Source of the DNA: Sulfurimonas sp.
GTDB lineage: Bacteria; Campylobacterota; Campylobacteria; Campylobacterales; Sulfurimonadaceae
NCBI GenBank assembly: GCA_027448805.1
Contig: DAIDMU010000117.1
Location: 1-39,839 of the forward strand
Reading direction: 5' to 3'
Length of the DNA stretch: 39,839 nt
The notes beneath the pieces were generated by a model that was not told the DNA's origin, ran no database searches, and worked only from the letters and a program-made list of their open reading frames with translations. Of the stretch, positions 1-7,342 are shown one piece after another. Each line of letters begins with the position of its first letter. The stretch's first letter is position 1. The translations under genes were made by a program, and so were the position numbers.

Positions 1-1
1 T

Positions 2-103
2 GAAGTGCTTAGAGAGGTTGTTAAAAACAAACCTGAAAAAAATCGCTGGGGCGGTGAAGATGGCGAAGTTTCATCTCGCGCTTTTTATGAGACGGGCGGT
101 TGA
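2..103 (+). CDS. moaA: GTP 3',8-cyclase MoaA, C-terminal fragment
   Basis: Only the last 33 codons are in the window. They read in frame from base 2 to a TGA at 101-103. The tail carries a KPEK stretch and ends in Gly-Gly. MoaA proteins end in a conserved Gly-Gly that lies in the active site, and a KPE-type segment usually precedes it, so I read this as the MoaA C-terminus. MoaA is a radical-SAM enzyme that starts molybdenum cofactor synthesis from GTP. The stop overlaps the queE start (TGATG), so the two are translationally coupled. In C. jejuni I recall moaA directly upstream of a QueE-like radical-SAM gene, which supports the call. The radical-SAM domain lies outside the window, so the identification depends on the tail and the context. 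Confidence 0.65.
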   Translation, partial: EVLREVVKNKPEKNRWGGEDGEVSSRAFYETGG

Positions 104-861
104 TGATATATCTTGTAGAACATTTTTACAGCATTCAGGGCGAGGGGCGCTACACCGGCACGCCGTCACTCTTTTTCCGCTTTGGCGGATGCAATATGAA
201 GTGCGAGGGGTTTGGCTGCACAGAAGTTGCGCCAAATGGAGTTAAAGTTTTGGGATGCGATACCGTCTATGCAGTAAACAGAGAGCACTTTTTGCAAAAC
301 TGGATACCCATAAAGAGTTCAAGCGAACTTCTGAATATTTTAAATCTTTACGATTTGCCTCTTGGAGTGGACATAGTATTGACCGGCGGAGAGCCTCTTA
401 TATATGCTTCTGAGCCTGTTTTTGTAGAGTTTTTAGAGGCTCTTCACGCGGATGGGCACAGGATTACATTTGAGACAAACGGCTCTTTAAATGTAGATTT
501 TGAGCAGTACCCTATCTACAAAGAGTCTGTTTTTGCACTCTCCGTTAAGCTCTCAAACTCAAATGAGCCCTTTGGCAAGAGAGTAAAGGGCGAGATAATA
601 AGCTCAATTGCCTTAAATGCAAAAGAGGCTTTTTTTAAGTTCTCAATAGATGCCGATTCGATAACGGCAGGGCTTGAGGATGAGATTTTAGAGATAATCT
701 CATACGCGCCAAAAACTGGGGTTTATTGCATGCCTCTAGGCGGGACAAAAGAGGAAGTAGAGGCGAATACCCAGCCGCTTATAGAGTTTTGCAAATCAAA
801 AGGGTACAATTTTAGTGATAGACTTCATATACGAATATGGGATCAAAACAGAGGTGTCTGA
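103..861 (+). CDS. queE: 7-carboxy-7-deazaguanine synthase QueE
   Basis: Radical-SAM enzyme that converts 6-carboxytetrahydropterin to 7-carboxy-7-deazaguanine on the way to preQ0 and queuosine in tRNA. The N-terminus has the QueE signature (FYSIQGEG, then GGCNMKC) and the SAM-binding segment LTGGEPL near residue 103. The cluster cysteines are atypical: C30-x3-C34, then 17 residues with an extra Cys39, before the C52-D-T motif. In the common form the third cysteine follows after two residues. The ATG at 103 overlaps the moaA stop; a TTG one codon earlier (100) is also possible. The stop overlaps the queD ATG (TGATG at 859-863). About 252 aa, slightly long for the family because of the insertion. 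Confidence 0.9.
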   Translation: MIYLVEHFYSIQGEGRYTGTPSLFFRFGGCNMKCEGFGCTEVAPNGVKVLGCDTVYAVNREHFLQNWIPIKSSSELLNILNLYDLPLGVDIVLTGGEPLIYASEPVFVEFLEALHADGHRITFETNGSLNVDFEQYPIYKESVFALSVKLSNSNEPFGKRVKGEIISSIALNAKEAFFKFSIDADSITAGLEDEILEIISYAPKTGVYCMPLGGTKEEVEANTQPLIEFCKSKGYNFSDRLHIRIWDQNRGV

Positions 862-1442
862 TGATAATAAGAAAACTTTTTAAATTTGAAAATGCACATG
901 TTGTCAGAGGATGCTCAACAGTAAAATGCAGAAGTTCTATTCACGGGCACTCATACAAGGTAGAGCTGCTTTTTGAATCCAATTTTTTAGATAATGGCCA
1001 GATGGTTTATGATTTTGGGCTTATGAAGCAGAATATGAAAGACATAATTGACAGTTTTGATCATGCAATTGCTATTTGGGACGGTGATGATAGAGACTAT
1101 ATAGATGATATGAAAAAGCACTCCTCAAGATGGGTTATTCTTCCCGTCTCTCCCTCGGCAGAGCAGTTTTCACGTATATTTTTTGTGCTCATCGATAAAC
1201 TTTTATCGCTTACTACTACTATAAACGGAGAGAAAGAGGTAAAGCTTCACAGCGTAATCGTTCATGAGACGGACAGCGGCTATGCACAGGCTTTTAGGGA
1301 TGATGCCTTTTCCAAAAATATGGGCATTATAAATCTGGATGAGATAATTTTTAGCGATGAAATTCAAAAAGGCTGGCAAGACAGCAAACTGTTTGATAAG
1401 ATAAAAAATAGCAAAAACTTTGTAAATCCAAAGAGTGTTTAA
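861..1442 (+). CDS. queD: 6-carboxy-5,6,7,8-tetrahydropterin synthase QueD
   Basis: Member of the 6-pyruvoyl-tetrahydropterin synthase family. It converts dihydroneopterin triphosphate to 6-carboxytetrahydropterin, the QueE substrate, so queE and queD work in sequence. Visible family residues are the zinc ligands His13 (FENAH), His28 and His30 (IHGHSYKV), and a candidate catalytic Cys23 just upstream of HGH. At 193 aa it is longer than E. coli QueD (about 120 aa); the extra length lies in the middle and C-terminal parts. I chose the ATG at 861 because it overlaps the queE stop and gives a family-like N-terminus. An in-frame ATG at 837 would add eight residues and lie within queE. The downstream moeA is convergent, with only 4 bp between the stops. 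Confidence 0.88.
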   Translation: MIIRKLFKFENAHVVRGCSTVKCRSSIHGHSYKVELLFESNFLDNGQMVYDFGLMKQNMKDIIDSFDHAIAIWDGDDRDYIDDMKKHSSRWVILPVSPSAEQFSRIFFVLIDKLLSLTTTINGEKEVKLHSVIVHETDSGYAQAFRDDAFSKNMGIINLDEIIFSDEIQKGWQDSKLFDKIKNSKNFVNPKSV

Positions 1443-1446
1443 ATTT

Positions 1447-2664
1447 TTATCTGGTAATTAAGTCACTCTTCTCTTTTGAGTTAAAACCAAATCTTGTCGG
1501 TATTATCTTAACGCTGTTTCCTTTTTTTAGCAGCTCACAGCTCTCATCAACTATTATGTATGCGTTTGATACCGCCAAAGGAGATATCATCCCGGGAGAG
1601 AATTTCTCATATGGTGTAAACGAAGCCCCGTCAAAAAAACCGGGAATAAGCGTTCTTCTGCCACCTTTTATAACATAATCGTTTGCCATTTTTGTCTCTA
1701 TCGGCGCTATATATTTCGCCTCATCCCCGCTGATGGAGAGAATAATACTCTGGGCAAAAAGTTCAAAGTTTAGCGCCGCTGCAAGCGGATTTCCAGGCAG
1801 ATTTAAAACCAAAGTATCTTTTATGCGTCCGAATGTAGTAGGTTTTCCGGGCTTAATCTCCACATGGTCAAAAAACACCTCGCATCCAAAAGCTCCAAAC
1901 GCCTCTTTTGTAAAGTCTGCATCGCCGACACTTACTCCGCCGGATGTTATTATCAAGTCGCTCTCAAGTGCGCTTTTTATATGCTCGTGTATATCTTCAA
2001 GCAAATCGCCTGCCGTTCCGATAAAATCAACATCGCAGCCAAGCTCCTGTGCTCTTGCAAAAAAAGTAGGACTATTTGTGTTATAGAGCTGATACGCACT
2101 GACGCTCTCAAAGTGCATCTTAAGCTCATTTCCCGAGGCAAAAATCGCAACACGAGGTTTTTTATAAACTTTGATGTGGCTTCTTCCTTGCGAGGCAAGA
2201 AGAGTAATCTTGTGAGCGTCGAGCCTTTGCCCCTTTTTTAGAAGTGTCGCTCCGCTTCTAATATCCTCTCCACACAGGCGGATATGTCTGGAGAGTTTTA
2301 AATCAGGAGGAAGTTTTGCCCACTCATGGCGTGCCGTTACATCTTCTATGGGAACTATGCATTCACACCCCTTTGGCACCCTTGCCCCCGTCATTATTTT
2401 TATGGCAAATCCGTCTTTTAACTCTTCGTTTGAGTTGTCTCCTGCAAAAACAGTATGTTCAACTCTCACCTCCTTGCCCATATCTTTCATCTTTACGGCA
2501 TATCCGTCCATTGCGGAGTTGTCATATGGCGGTAGATTGTGCGTTGCTATAATCTCTTCTGCTATGACATACCCCAAAGCTTGTTCCAGCGGTAATATCT
2601 TGAGCGATTTTGGAGCACTGTTTTGGTAGATATATTCAAGTGCCTCTTCTATTGTAACAGCCAT
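1447..2664 (-). CDS. moeA: Molybdopterin molybdenumtransferase MoeA
   Basis: Inserts molybdate into adenylated molybdopterin, the last step of basic Moco synthesis. The 405-aa length matches the family. Recognisable segments in order are PPYDNSAMDGYA near residue 44, MTGARVPKG near 91, the MoCF-fold SGGVSVGDADFTKEAF near 240, KPGKPTTFGR, and LPGNPLAA near 288. An AAAGGG ribosome site lies 7-12 bases before the ATG at 2664. It is transcribed toward queD and away from a small membrane protein gene. The window also holds a Moco enzyme (10614-12677) that would need this product, though the two are far apart. Confidence 0.93.
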   Translation of the reverse strand: MAVTIEEALEYIYQNSAPKSLKILPLEQALGYVIAEEIIATHNLPPYDNSAMDGYAVKMKDMGKEVRVEHTVFAGDNSNEELKDGFAIKIMTGARVPKGCECIVPIEDVTARHEWAKLPPDLKLSRHIRLCGEDIRSGATLLKKGQRLDAHKITLLASQGRSHIKVYKKPRVAIFASGNELKMHFESVSAYQLYNTNSPTFFARAQELGCDVDFIGTAGDLLEDIHEHIKSALESDLIITSGGVSVGDADFTKEAFGAFGCEVFFDHVEIKPGKPTTFGRIKDTLVLNLPGNPLAAALNFELFAQSIILSISGDEAKYIAPIETKMANDYVIKGGRRTLIPGFFDGASFTPYEKFSPGMISPLAVSNAYIIVDESCELLKKGNSVKIIPTRFGFNSKEKSDLITR

Positions 2665-2693
2665 ATAATGCCCTTTGTTAAAAAATTATGATA

Positions 2694-2699
2694 ATTATA
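2694..2699 (-). promoter_or_regulatory. Putative -10 box for moeA
   Basis: TATAAT on the minus strand, about 30 bases before the moeA ATG, in an AT-rich divergent intergenic gap. No recognisable -35 box, which is normal for Campylobacterota sigma-70 promoters. Confidence 0.45.
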
Positions 2700-2712
2700 G
2701 TAATATTTCATC

Positions 2713-3120
2713 ATGAATGAAATGTATGATATGAGTATTGTAACACACAACTGGGGTGTTATGTCGGTTTTAGGAGTGATTTTTATAAATATTTTTATGC
2801 TTTTTGGCATAAAAAATTTAGCTAAATATACAAGAGCGGTCTCTTTATTTACACCAATTGTTGGAACGACTATCGGCATAGTTATTTTTACCGGCGTGGT
2901 AATGATGGCGGCAAAACACCTCGAGTTTACTTTAGAAAATATCGTTATGATAGCTTTTGCAATAATCCTGATTTATTTGGAAGTTAAACGCTCTTTGAGA
3001 CTAAAAAATCTCAACAAAAAAGAGCAAGACGCATTTGGGAGTTATAAATCATACGCGTTTAAAATCTTTTTTTTAGAGATTTTAGTAATTCTTGGTATCT
3101 CTTTATGGATGTGGCTTTGA
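2713..3120 (+). CDS. Small conserved four-helix membrane protein
   Basis: 135 aa, strongly hydrophobic, with four predicted transmembrane segments at about residues 14-32, 44-66, 73-91 and 115-134. Between helices 3 and 4 is a basic cytoplasmic-looking loop (KRSLRLKNLNKKEQ). I recognise no catalytic motif and cannot name a family. Similar small integral membrane proteins are common beside housekeeping genes in Campylobacterota. Start choice is uncertain: ATGs at 2713, 2722 and 2731 are all in frame and none has a clear ribosome site; 2731 (MSIVTHNWG) would still keep the first helix. The 3' end overlaps the rsmE start by up to 16 bp, so the two are probably co-transcribed. Confidence 0.6.
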   Translation: MNEMYDMSIVTHNWGVMSVLGVIFINIFMLFGIKNLAKYTRAVSLFTPIVGTTIGIVIFTGVVMMAAKHLEFTLENIVMIAFAIILIYLEVKRSLRLKNLNKKEQDAFGSYKSYAFKIFFLEILVILGISLWMWL

Positions 3121-3788
3121 TATACATACTTGATGATGAGGCAGGAGCAGAGACTCTGCATATAAGAGGAGATTTGCATAAATATCTCATAAAAGTGCGC
3201 CGCCATAAAGAGGGCGATGAGCTGAGTTTTAGAGCAAGAAAAAGTATAGAAGTTCTGCACAGATACAAGATTGAGAGCGTTGAGCCAAGAAGCGCAGAGT
3301 TTTCCCTTATATCTTCAAAAGTTGAAGAGGTTAAGAGCAAAAAAAATCTACATGTAGGCTGGTGCGTTGTAGATGCAAACTCCATAGAGAAGGTGCTTCC
3401 ATCACTTTGCGAAGTGGGTGTAGAGAAGATATCTTTTATTTCGTGTGAACGAAGCCAGAAAAATTTTAAACTAGATTTTAAAAGGTTTGAGAGAATATTG
3501 GAAGCTTCAATGCAGCAGTGTGGTAGAAGCACATACATAGAATTTGATACATGTAAAAATGTAAAAGAGTTTGTGGAGAGATATCCGGAGACAAAAGTGT
3601 TTGATTTTTGCGATGAAACTTTGAGCGATTATAGTGATATAAAAACAATTTTAGTCGGGTGCGAGGGCGGCTTCTCACCGAAAGAGAAGGAGTTGCTCTC
3701 GCAATTTGAGAGATTTAGACTAGATACGCCGATGGTTTTACGTTCGGAGAGCGCAGTCCTTGCCATATCAAGTAAAATACTGCTTTAA
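3105..3788 (+). CDS. rsmE: 16S rRNA (uracil1498-N3)-methyltransferase RsmE
   Basis: SPOUT-class methyltransferase that methylates N3 of U1498 in 16S rRNA of the 30S subunit. Family marks are the N-terminal PUA-like part with HKYLIKVRRHKEGD near residue 26, then the SPOUT knot with LVGCEGGFSPKEKELL near 184 and the final VLRSESAVLAISSKIL that closes the SAM pocket. At 227 aa it is close to family length. The ATG at 3105 lies inside the upstream gene; the TTG at 3117 (giving MIYILDDEAG) overlaps the upstream stop and fits typical RsmE N-termini as well or better. I cannot decide between them. rpmE follows after a 101-bp gap with its own probable promoter. Confidence 0.88.
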   Translation: MDVALIYILDDEAGAETLHIRGDLHKYLIKVRRHKEGDELSFRARKSIEVLHRYKIESVEPRSAEFSLISSKVEEVKSKKNLHVGWCVVDANSIEKVLPSLCEVGVEKISFISCERSQKNFKLDFKRFERILEASMQQCGRSTYIEFDTCKNVKEFVERYPETKVFDFCDETLSDYSDIKTILVGCEGGFSPKEKELLSQFERFRLDTPMVLRSESAVLAISSKILL

Positions 3789-3800
3789 GATAATTTTAGA

Positions 3801-3806
3801 TAAAAT
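3801..3806 (+). promoter_or_regulatory. Putative -10 box for rpmE
   Basis: GATAAAATCC with TAAAAT as the -10 hexamer, shortly after the rsmE stop. It would give an rpmE leader of roughly 75 nt that contains the hairpin at 3819-3840. The same GATAAAATnCC style of box occurs upstream of the RlmB-like gene. Confidence 0.4.
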
Positions 3807-3818
3807 CCGTTTCGTAAA

Positions 3819-3840
3819 AAATCCGCCCCCATACGGATTT
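3819..3840 (+). promoter_or_regulatory. Hairpin in the rpmE leader
   Basis: Inverted repeat AAATCCG - 8-nt loop - CGGATTT, about 50 bases before the rpmE ATG. The left arm is part of a near-direct repeat (AAATCCG also at 3803-3809). It is followed by A-rich rather than T-rich sequence, so it does not look like a terminator for the plus strand. It could be a leader structure; whether it regulates L31 is unknown. Confidence 0.3.
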
Positions 3841-3889
3841 AAAAAATATATAGATATTCGCACACTACCGAGTATCAAAAGGCAAAAAA

Positions 3890-4090
3890 ATGAAAAAAGA
3901 TATTCACCCTAAATTAGTAGCTTGTACAGTAACTTGTGCATGCGGAAACACTTTTGTGACAGAGAGCCAAAAAGATGAGATGAGAATAGATATTTGTAAT
4001 GAGTGTCACCCATTTTTCACAGGTTCTGAGAGAATGGTAGATACGGCTGGAAGAATTGATAAATTCAACAAACGTTACGCTAAAAACTAG
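3890..4090 (+). CDS. rpmE: 50S ribosomal protein L31
   Basis: 66 aa, full length for bL31 of the zinc-binding type. It begins [10 protein letters not shown] and has the cysteine pairs CTVTCACG (residues 12-19) and CNECHPF (near 38), which hold zinc, then [17 protein letters not shown] typical of the family. A good ribosome site (AAAAGGC) lies 7 bases before the ATG. The Cys motifs mark it as the zinc-replete C+ form rather than the zinc-independent paralogue. It sits between rRNA methyltransferases rsmE and rsmI. Confidence 0.97.
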   Translation: MKKDIHPKLVACTVTCACGNTFVTESQKDEMRIDICNECHPFFTGSERMVDTAGRIDKFNKRYAKN

Positions 4091-4102
4091 GCAAGATTTT
4101 TC

Positions 4103-4918
4103 TTGCTGACTTTAGTTCCAACTCCCATTGGAAACATAGGCGATATCTCACTTAGAGCGATTGAAGCTCTAAGTAGTGCCGACACACTTCTATGCGAAGA
4201 CACTCGCGTTACCAAAAAACTAATCCACATTCTAAAAGAACGATATAGCGCCGTAGTTAAATCCGAACAAAATTTTATTTCGCTTCATTCTCACAATGAA
4301 AAAGAGTTTATAGAAAAATTAGAACCCTCTTTTTTTGAGCAAAACGTCATCTATGTAAGCGACGCCGGTATGCCTGGTATCAGCGACCCTGGAGCGGCCT
4401 TAGTTAAATATTGCCAAGATAACGGAGTGAAATATGATGTCATGCCGGGAGCAAATGCTCTTTTGACAGCCTTTGTGGCAAGCGGGTTTGCTGAGGGCAA
4501 AATGCTTTTTTGGGGATTTTTGCCGCATAAGGGCAAGGATAGAGCAGCCTCACTGCTTGGAGCCCTAAACAGCGGGTTTACAACGATTGTTTATGAGTCT
4601 CCGCACAGGTTAGATAAGCTTTTGACAGAGTTATCCCATGCAGAGCCATCTAGAAAATTATTTTTAGCAAAAGAGCTTACCAAAAGGTATCAGAACTACT
4701 ATTTTGGAACCGCTGATGAGATTAAGCAAAAATTGGATGTAAATCTTAGAGGCGAATGGGTTGTGGTTATTGAAGCCAAAGAGGCTCAAAACAGCAGTGC
4801 AATAAGCCAAAATGATATTTTAGAGCTTGATTTGCCAAAAAAAGTTCAAGCAAAACTCATTAGTAAAATAACAGGCGAAAACACAAAAGCATGTTATGAG
4901 AGATTATTAAAGCTATAA
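4103..4918 (+). CDS. rsmI: 16S rRNA (cytidine1402-2'-O)-methyltransferase RsmI
   Basis: Tetrapyrrole-methylase-fold enzyme that 2'-O-methylates C1402 in the decoding centre of 16S rRNA. The N-terminal LVPTPIGNIGDISLRAIE, CEDTRVTKKL near residue 31, SDAGMPGISDPG near 87, VMPGANALLTAFVASG near 112 and YESPHRLDKLL near 154 are all family hallmarks. 271 aa, normal length. Start is the TTG at 4103; no ATG fits before the conserved N-terminus. Only 12 bp separates it from rpmE, so the two are probably co-transcribed. Confidence 0.95.
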   Translation: MLTLVPTPIGNIGDISLRAIEALSSADTLLCEDTRVTKKLIHILKERYSAVVKSEQNFISLHSHNEKEFIEKLEPSFFEQNVIYVSDAGMPGISDPGAALVKYCQDNGVKYDVMPGANALLTAFVASGFAEGKMLFWGFLPHKGKDRAASLLGALNSGFTTIVYESPHRLDKLLTELSHAEPSRKLFLAKELTKRYQNYYFGTADEIKQKLDVNLRGEWVVVIEAKEAQNSSAISQNDILELDLPKKVQAKLISKITGENTKACYERLLKL

Positions 4919-4944
4919 ATGTACTATATTTTAATTTTTTTGGA

Positions 4945-4950
4945 TAAAAT
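4945..4950 (+). promoter_or_regulatory. Putative -10 box for the RlmB-like gene
   Basis: TTTTTTTGGATAAAATGCC: a T-run, then TAAAAT. The downstream ATG at 4957 is only 7 bases past the hexamer, so a standard transcription start would fall on the ATG itself, giving a leaderless mRNA. Confidence 0.45.
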
Positions 4951-4956
4951 GCCCAC

Positions 4957-5637
4957 ATGTTAATTTATGCAAAACAACCAATCAATTATATTATTAAAAA
5001 CCATCCGAATAAAATCAAGATTTTGTATCTTGCAAAAGAGATGGATAAAAAAGAGTACTCAAAACTTATGAAGATGGGTTTTGAGATAAAAAGAATTCCC
5101 TCAGACGCAGCGGGGATAATGTGCAAAAATGCTTCTCATCAAGGTATTTTGGCAGAAGTTGACGAGTATCAGCTGCAAGATTATAAAACATTTTTAAATT
5201 ATGAGTTTGTACTTGTTTTATCAGGCTTGACTGATGTCGGAAATATCGGCGCAATCATTAGAAGTGCTTATGCGCTCGGGGTTGATGGGGTAATTGCATG
5301 CGGAGTGAAGTCACTGCCGCTTGAAGCGATTACTAGAACAAGTACTGGTGCGCTCTTTGATATGCCTTTTAGCATTGAGACAAATGTTCACGACGTTATG
5401 AACGACCTTAAAATGTCTGGGTTTACAACTTATGGCGCGGATATGGGCGGTAAAGATATAAGAGATGTAAAAGTTGCCAAGAAGAGAGCGCTGTTTTTAG
5501 GGAGCGAAGGAGAGGGGCTGAGTGCTAGAGTTAGTTCTAAGCTCGATGAAGTTGTAAGTATAAAAATGTCACATGAGTTTGACTCTTTAAATGTCGGTGT
5601 GGCAGGAGCTATTTTAATGGATAGGATGAGAATATGA
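4957..5637 (+). CDS. RlmB/TrmH-family (SpoU) RNA 2'-O-ribose methyltransferase
   Basis: SPOUT methyltransferase of the SpoU class, most like RlmB (Gm2251 of 23S rRNA). The target is inferred from family only. It has a short N-terminal substrate-binding region (residues 1-75) and the three SpoU motifs: NIGAIIRSAYALGVDGV near 97, LGSEGEGLS near 179 and SLNVGVAGAILMDRMRI at the C-terminus. 226 aa. The ATG at 4957 gives MLIYAKQPINYII, a normal N-terminus for this family, but has no ribosome site and sits right after a -10 box. The stop overlaps the next gene by 4 bp (ATGA). In C. jejuni the orthologue (Cj0153c, from memory) has the same neighbours. Confidence 0.88.
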   Translation: MLIYAKQPINYIIKNHPNKIKILYLAKEMDKKEYSKLMKMGFEIKRIPSDAAGIMCKNASHQGILAEVDEYQLQDYKTFLNYEFVLVLSGLTDVGNIGAIIRSAYALGVDGVIACGVKSLPLEAITRTSTGALFDMPFSIETNVHDVMNDLKMSGFTTYGADMGGKDIRDVKVAKKRALFLGSEGEGLSARVSSKLDEVVSIKMSHEFDSLNVGVAGAILMDRMRI

Positions 5638-6467
5638 GTAATGGTTTTGAAAAATTAAAAAGTATCGGTGTTCAAAAGATTCATGAGGCTACGCATATTG
5701 CGAGATCTCATATTCAAGCAATGCTGCAAGAAAATTTTGAAGATATGAACAGTGTTCAGCTGGCAGGTTTTATATCTATTCTTGAGAGAGAGTACTCTGT
5801 TGATTTAAGTGAGTTGAAAAATAAAGCCAAAGAATATTTTAAAAACAATTCACACTCTATTAAGAAGATAAAAGCGACACATGTTTTTCTTGCGCATAAG
5901 AGAAAGAAGAAGTTGACGCTGACTTATATAATTGGCGGGGTGGCACTGCTTGCATTATTTGCAATTTTTATCATTACTCCATCGGATGATGAAATTCCTG
6001 CTGTTGACAATACGGTTATAGAGAGTGCGCAGAGTAACATATCGGCAGTTGAAATAGAGCAAAATAGTACAGCCGCTGATGAAAACAGCACCTCTGCCGA
6101 TGAAAATGCTACTTTTGCTGATAAAAACAGCACTGTAAACAAAGAAGAGAAAATAGAGGTGCCAAGCCCTAAAGCGGTTATTGCAACACCATCTTTTAAA
6201 ATTATGCCAAATTCCAAGGTGTGGCTGGGTTATATTGATTTAGCTACCGGCAAGAGAGATCAAAAGACATTTTCGGATGAACTTTTGTTGGACCCTGCAA
6301 AAGAGTGGCTCCTCTTTATTGGACATGGGCAGATGAGAGTAGAGATAAACGGTGTGATTACAAGCTTTGACAATAAAAACAGTATGAGATTTTTATATAA
6401 AAATTCAGAGCTAAAAGAGATAGATTCTAAAGAGTTTAAAAATTTAAATAGTGGTAAATCATGGTAA
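5634..6467 (+). CDS. Single-pass inner-membrane protein with glycosylation-sequon linker (Cj0152c-like)
   Basis: 277 aa. The layout is a cytoplasmic N-terminal domain (residues 1-92) that looks helical and resembles the small helical domain often found in RodZ-like proteins, a basic stop-transfer (HKRKKK), one transmembrane helix at about 95-115, then a periplasmic part. The periplasmic part starts with a low-complexity linker (about 116-175) carrying NST/NAT units every seven residues. It ends in a compact domain (about 185-265) rich in hydrophobic strands (WLGYIDLATGKRDQKTF). By order it matches C. jejuni Cj0152c. No catalytic motif is visible. It overlaps the upstream methyltransferase by 4 bp and the next secreted-protein gene by 7 bp, so it is co-translated and probably works with that protein at the envelope. 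Confidence 0.75.
   Translation: MSNGFEKLKSIGVQKIHEATHIARSHIQAMLQENFEDMNSVQLAGFISILEREYSVDLSELKNKAKEYFKNNSHSIKKIKATHVFLAHKRKKKLTLTYIIGGVALLALFAIFIITPSDDEIPAVDNTVIESAQSNISAVEIEQNSTAADENSTSADENATFADKNSTVNKEEKIEVPSPKAVIATPSFKIMPNSKVWLGYIDLATGKRDQKTFSDELLLDPAKEWLLFIGHGQMRVEINGVITSFDNKNSMRFLYKNSELKEIDSKEFKNLNSGKSW
6063..6134 (+). repeat. Tandem 21-bp (7-residue) repeat encoding four N-glycosylation sequons
   Basis: 3.4 copies of a unit encoding N-[S/A]-T-x-A-D-[E/K]. Residues N144, N151, N158 and N165 lie in EQNST, DENST, DENAT and DKNST, each of which meets the bacterial PglB rule D/E-x-N-x-S/T with no proline at either x. The codons differ between copies, so it is not a recent slippage product. 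Confidence 0.9.
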
Positions 6468-7291
6468 AAATATTTTTACTCTTTACTCTTCTTGTCTCTT
6501 TTTCTTGTGCAGAAGATTTACTGATTAAAAAAATTCAAAACCTTATCAACCCAGCAACATTTGTAAAAGACAGAGCATACATAGATACTATTTTTTCTCA
6601 AAAAAAAGATTTTTATTTAGATGACGGGAGGGTTGATACCATTAAGGTTATTAAAACCCTTAAAGATAACGGCATTTTAAATCTCTTTTTTAAAAAACCG
6701 CGTGACATAAACATAAGTTTTAAAACTCAGGGCGCACCTCTATTTTTTATAAAAATTATGGGCGACTCTTTGCAAAATATCGGTTATTACAAATATGTAA
6801 CAAAAGAGTCCAAATTTAACGATATAGAGTTTGTATGGAAAATAAATTTAACTTCAGAGTACGCTGCAGACCCGATAATACTCAGCCAAGAACTTAAAAA
6901 AAATAACTGCAGAGTTGTTGATGTTATAAGAGATGGCGAAACTGACTGGACCTATGTTGTTGATATGAAAAATGCCAAACTAGATGTTAGTGAGCTTGAA
7001 GACGGGGTTGAATTTAAACTAAAGAGATCACTCTACGCACACTGGCTTGATGTTTCAAATATAGACAAGATAGAAATATCAAGCTCAGCCAGAAATGATT
7101 GGTATCCACATATCGCATATTATGACAAATCTCTAAAATTACTAAAAGTTATGAAGATAGATGCAAAAAAGACAAACATAACTCTTGATATAAGAGAAGA
7201 TACGCGTTATATAAAAATTTCAGACATATATACTTTAAAAAATATTAAAGACGATTTGGTTTTAAAGCCAACAGCCAAAAAAATAAACTAA
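6461..7291 (+). CDS. Conserved secreted (periplasmic) protein, Cj0151c-like
   Basis: 276 aa with a clear signal peptide: basic MVK, hydrophobic stretch IFLLFTLLVSFSC, then AED. The cysteine at residue 16 is followed by A-E, but the preceding residues (V-S-F-S) are a poor lipobox, so cleavage by signal peptidase I is more likely than lipidation. The rest is soluble and strand-rich, with no motif I recognise. Its start overlaps the preceding membrane-protein gene by 7 bp; I recall the same pair in C. jejuni (Cj0152c/Cj0151c), which suggests the two products act together in the periplasm. Function unknown. Confidence 0.72.
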   Translation: MVKIFLLFTLLVSFSCAEDLLIKKIQNLINPATFVKDRAYIDTIFSQKKDFYLDDGRVDTIKVIKTLKDNGILNLFFKKPRDINISFKTQGAPLFFIKIMGDSLQNIGYYKYVTKESKFNDIEFVWKINLTSEYAADPIILSQELKKNNCRVVDVIRDGETDWTYVVDMKNAKLDVSELEDGVEFKLKRSLYAHWLDVSNIDKIEISSSARNDWYPHIAYYDKSLKLLKVMKIDAKKTNITLDIREDTRYIKISDIYTLKNIKDDLVLKPTAKKIN

Positions 7292-7308
7292 TTATAATTT
7301 TTTTTTGA

Positions 7309-7314
7309 TAGAAT
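7309..7314 (+). promoter_or_regulatory. Putative -10 box for the aminotransferase-hom operon
   Basis: TAGAAT after TTTTTTTTTGA, in the 51-bp gap before the aminotransferase gene. The T-run preceding the -10 is the usual Campylobacterota promoter style. The ribosome site GTAGG lies downstream. Confidence 0.45.
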
Positions 7315-7342
7315 GTCGTTAATTATTTGAGTAGGAAAATTC

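Noticed and set aside
1733-2629. Several plus-strand reading frames opposite moeA
   Set aside because: They lie wholly within a well-supported MoeA gene and have no recognisable domains; antisense shadows.
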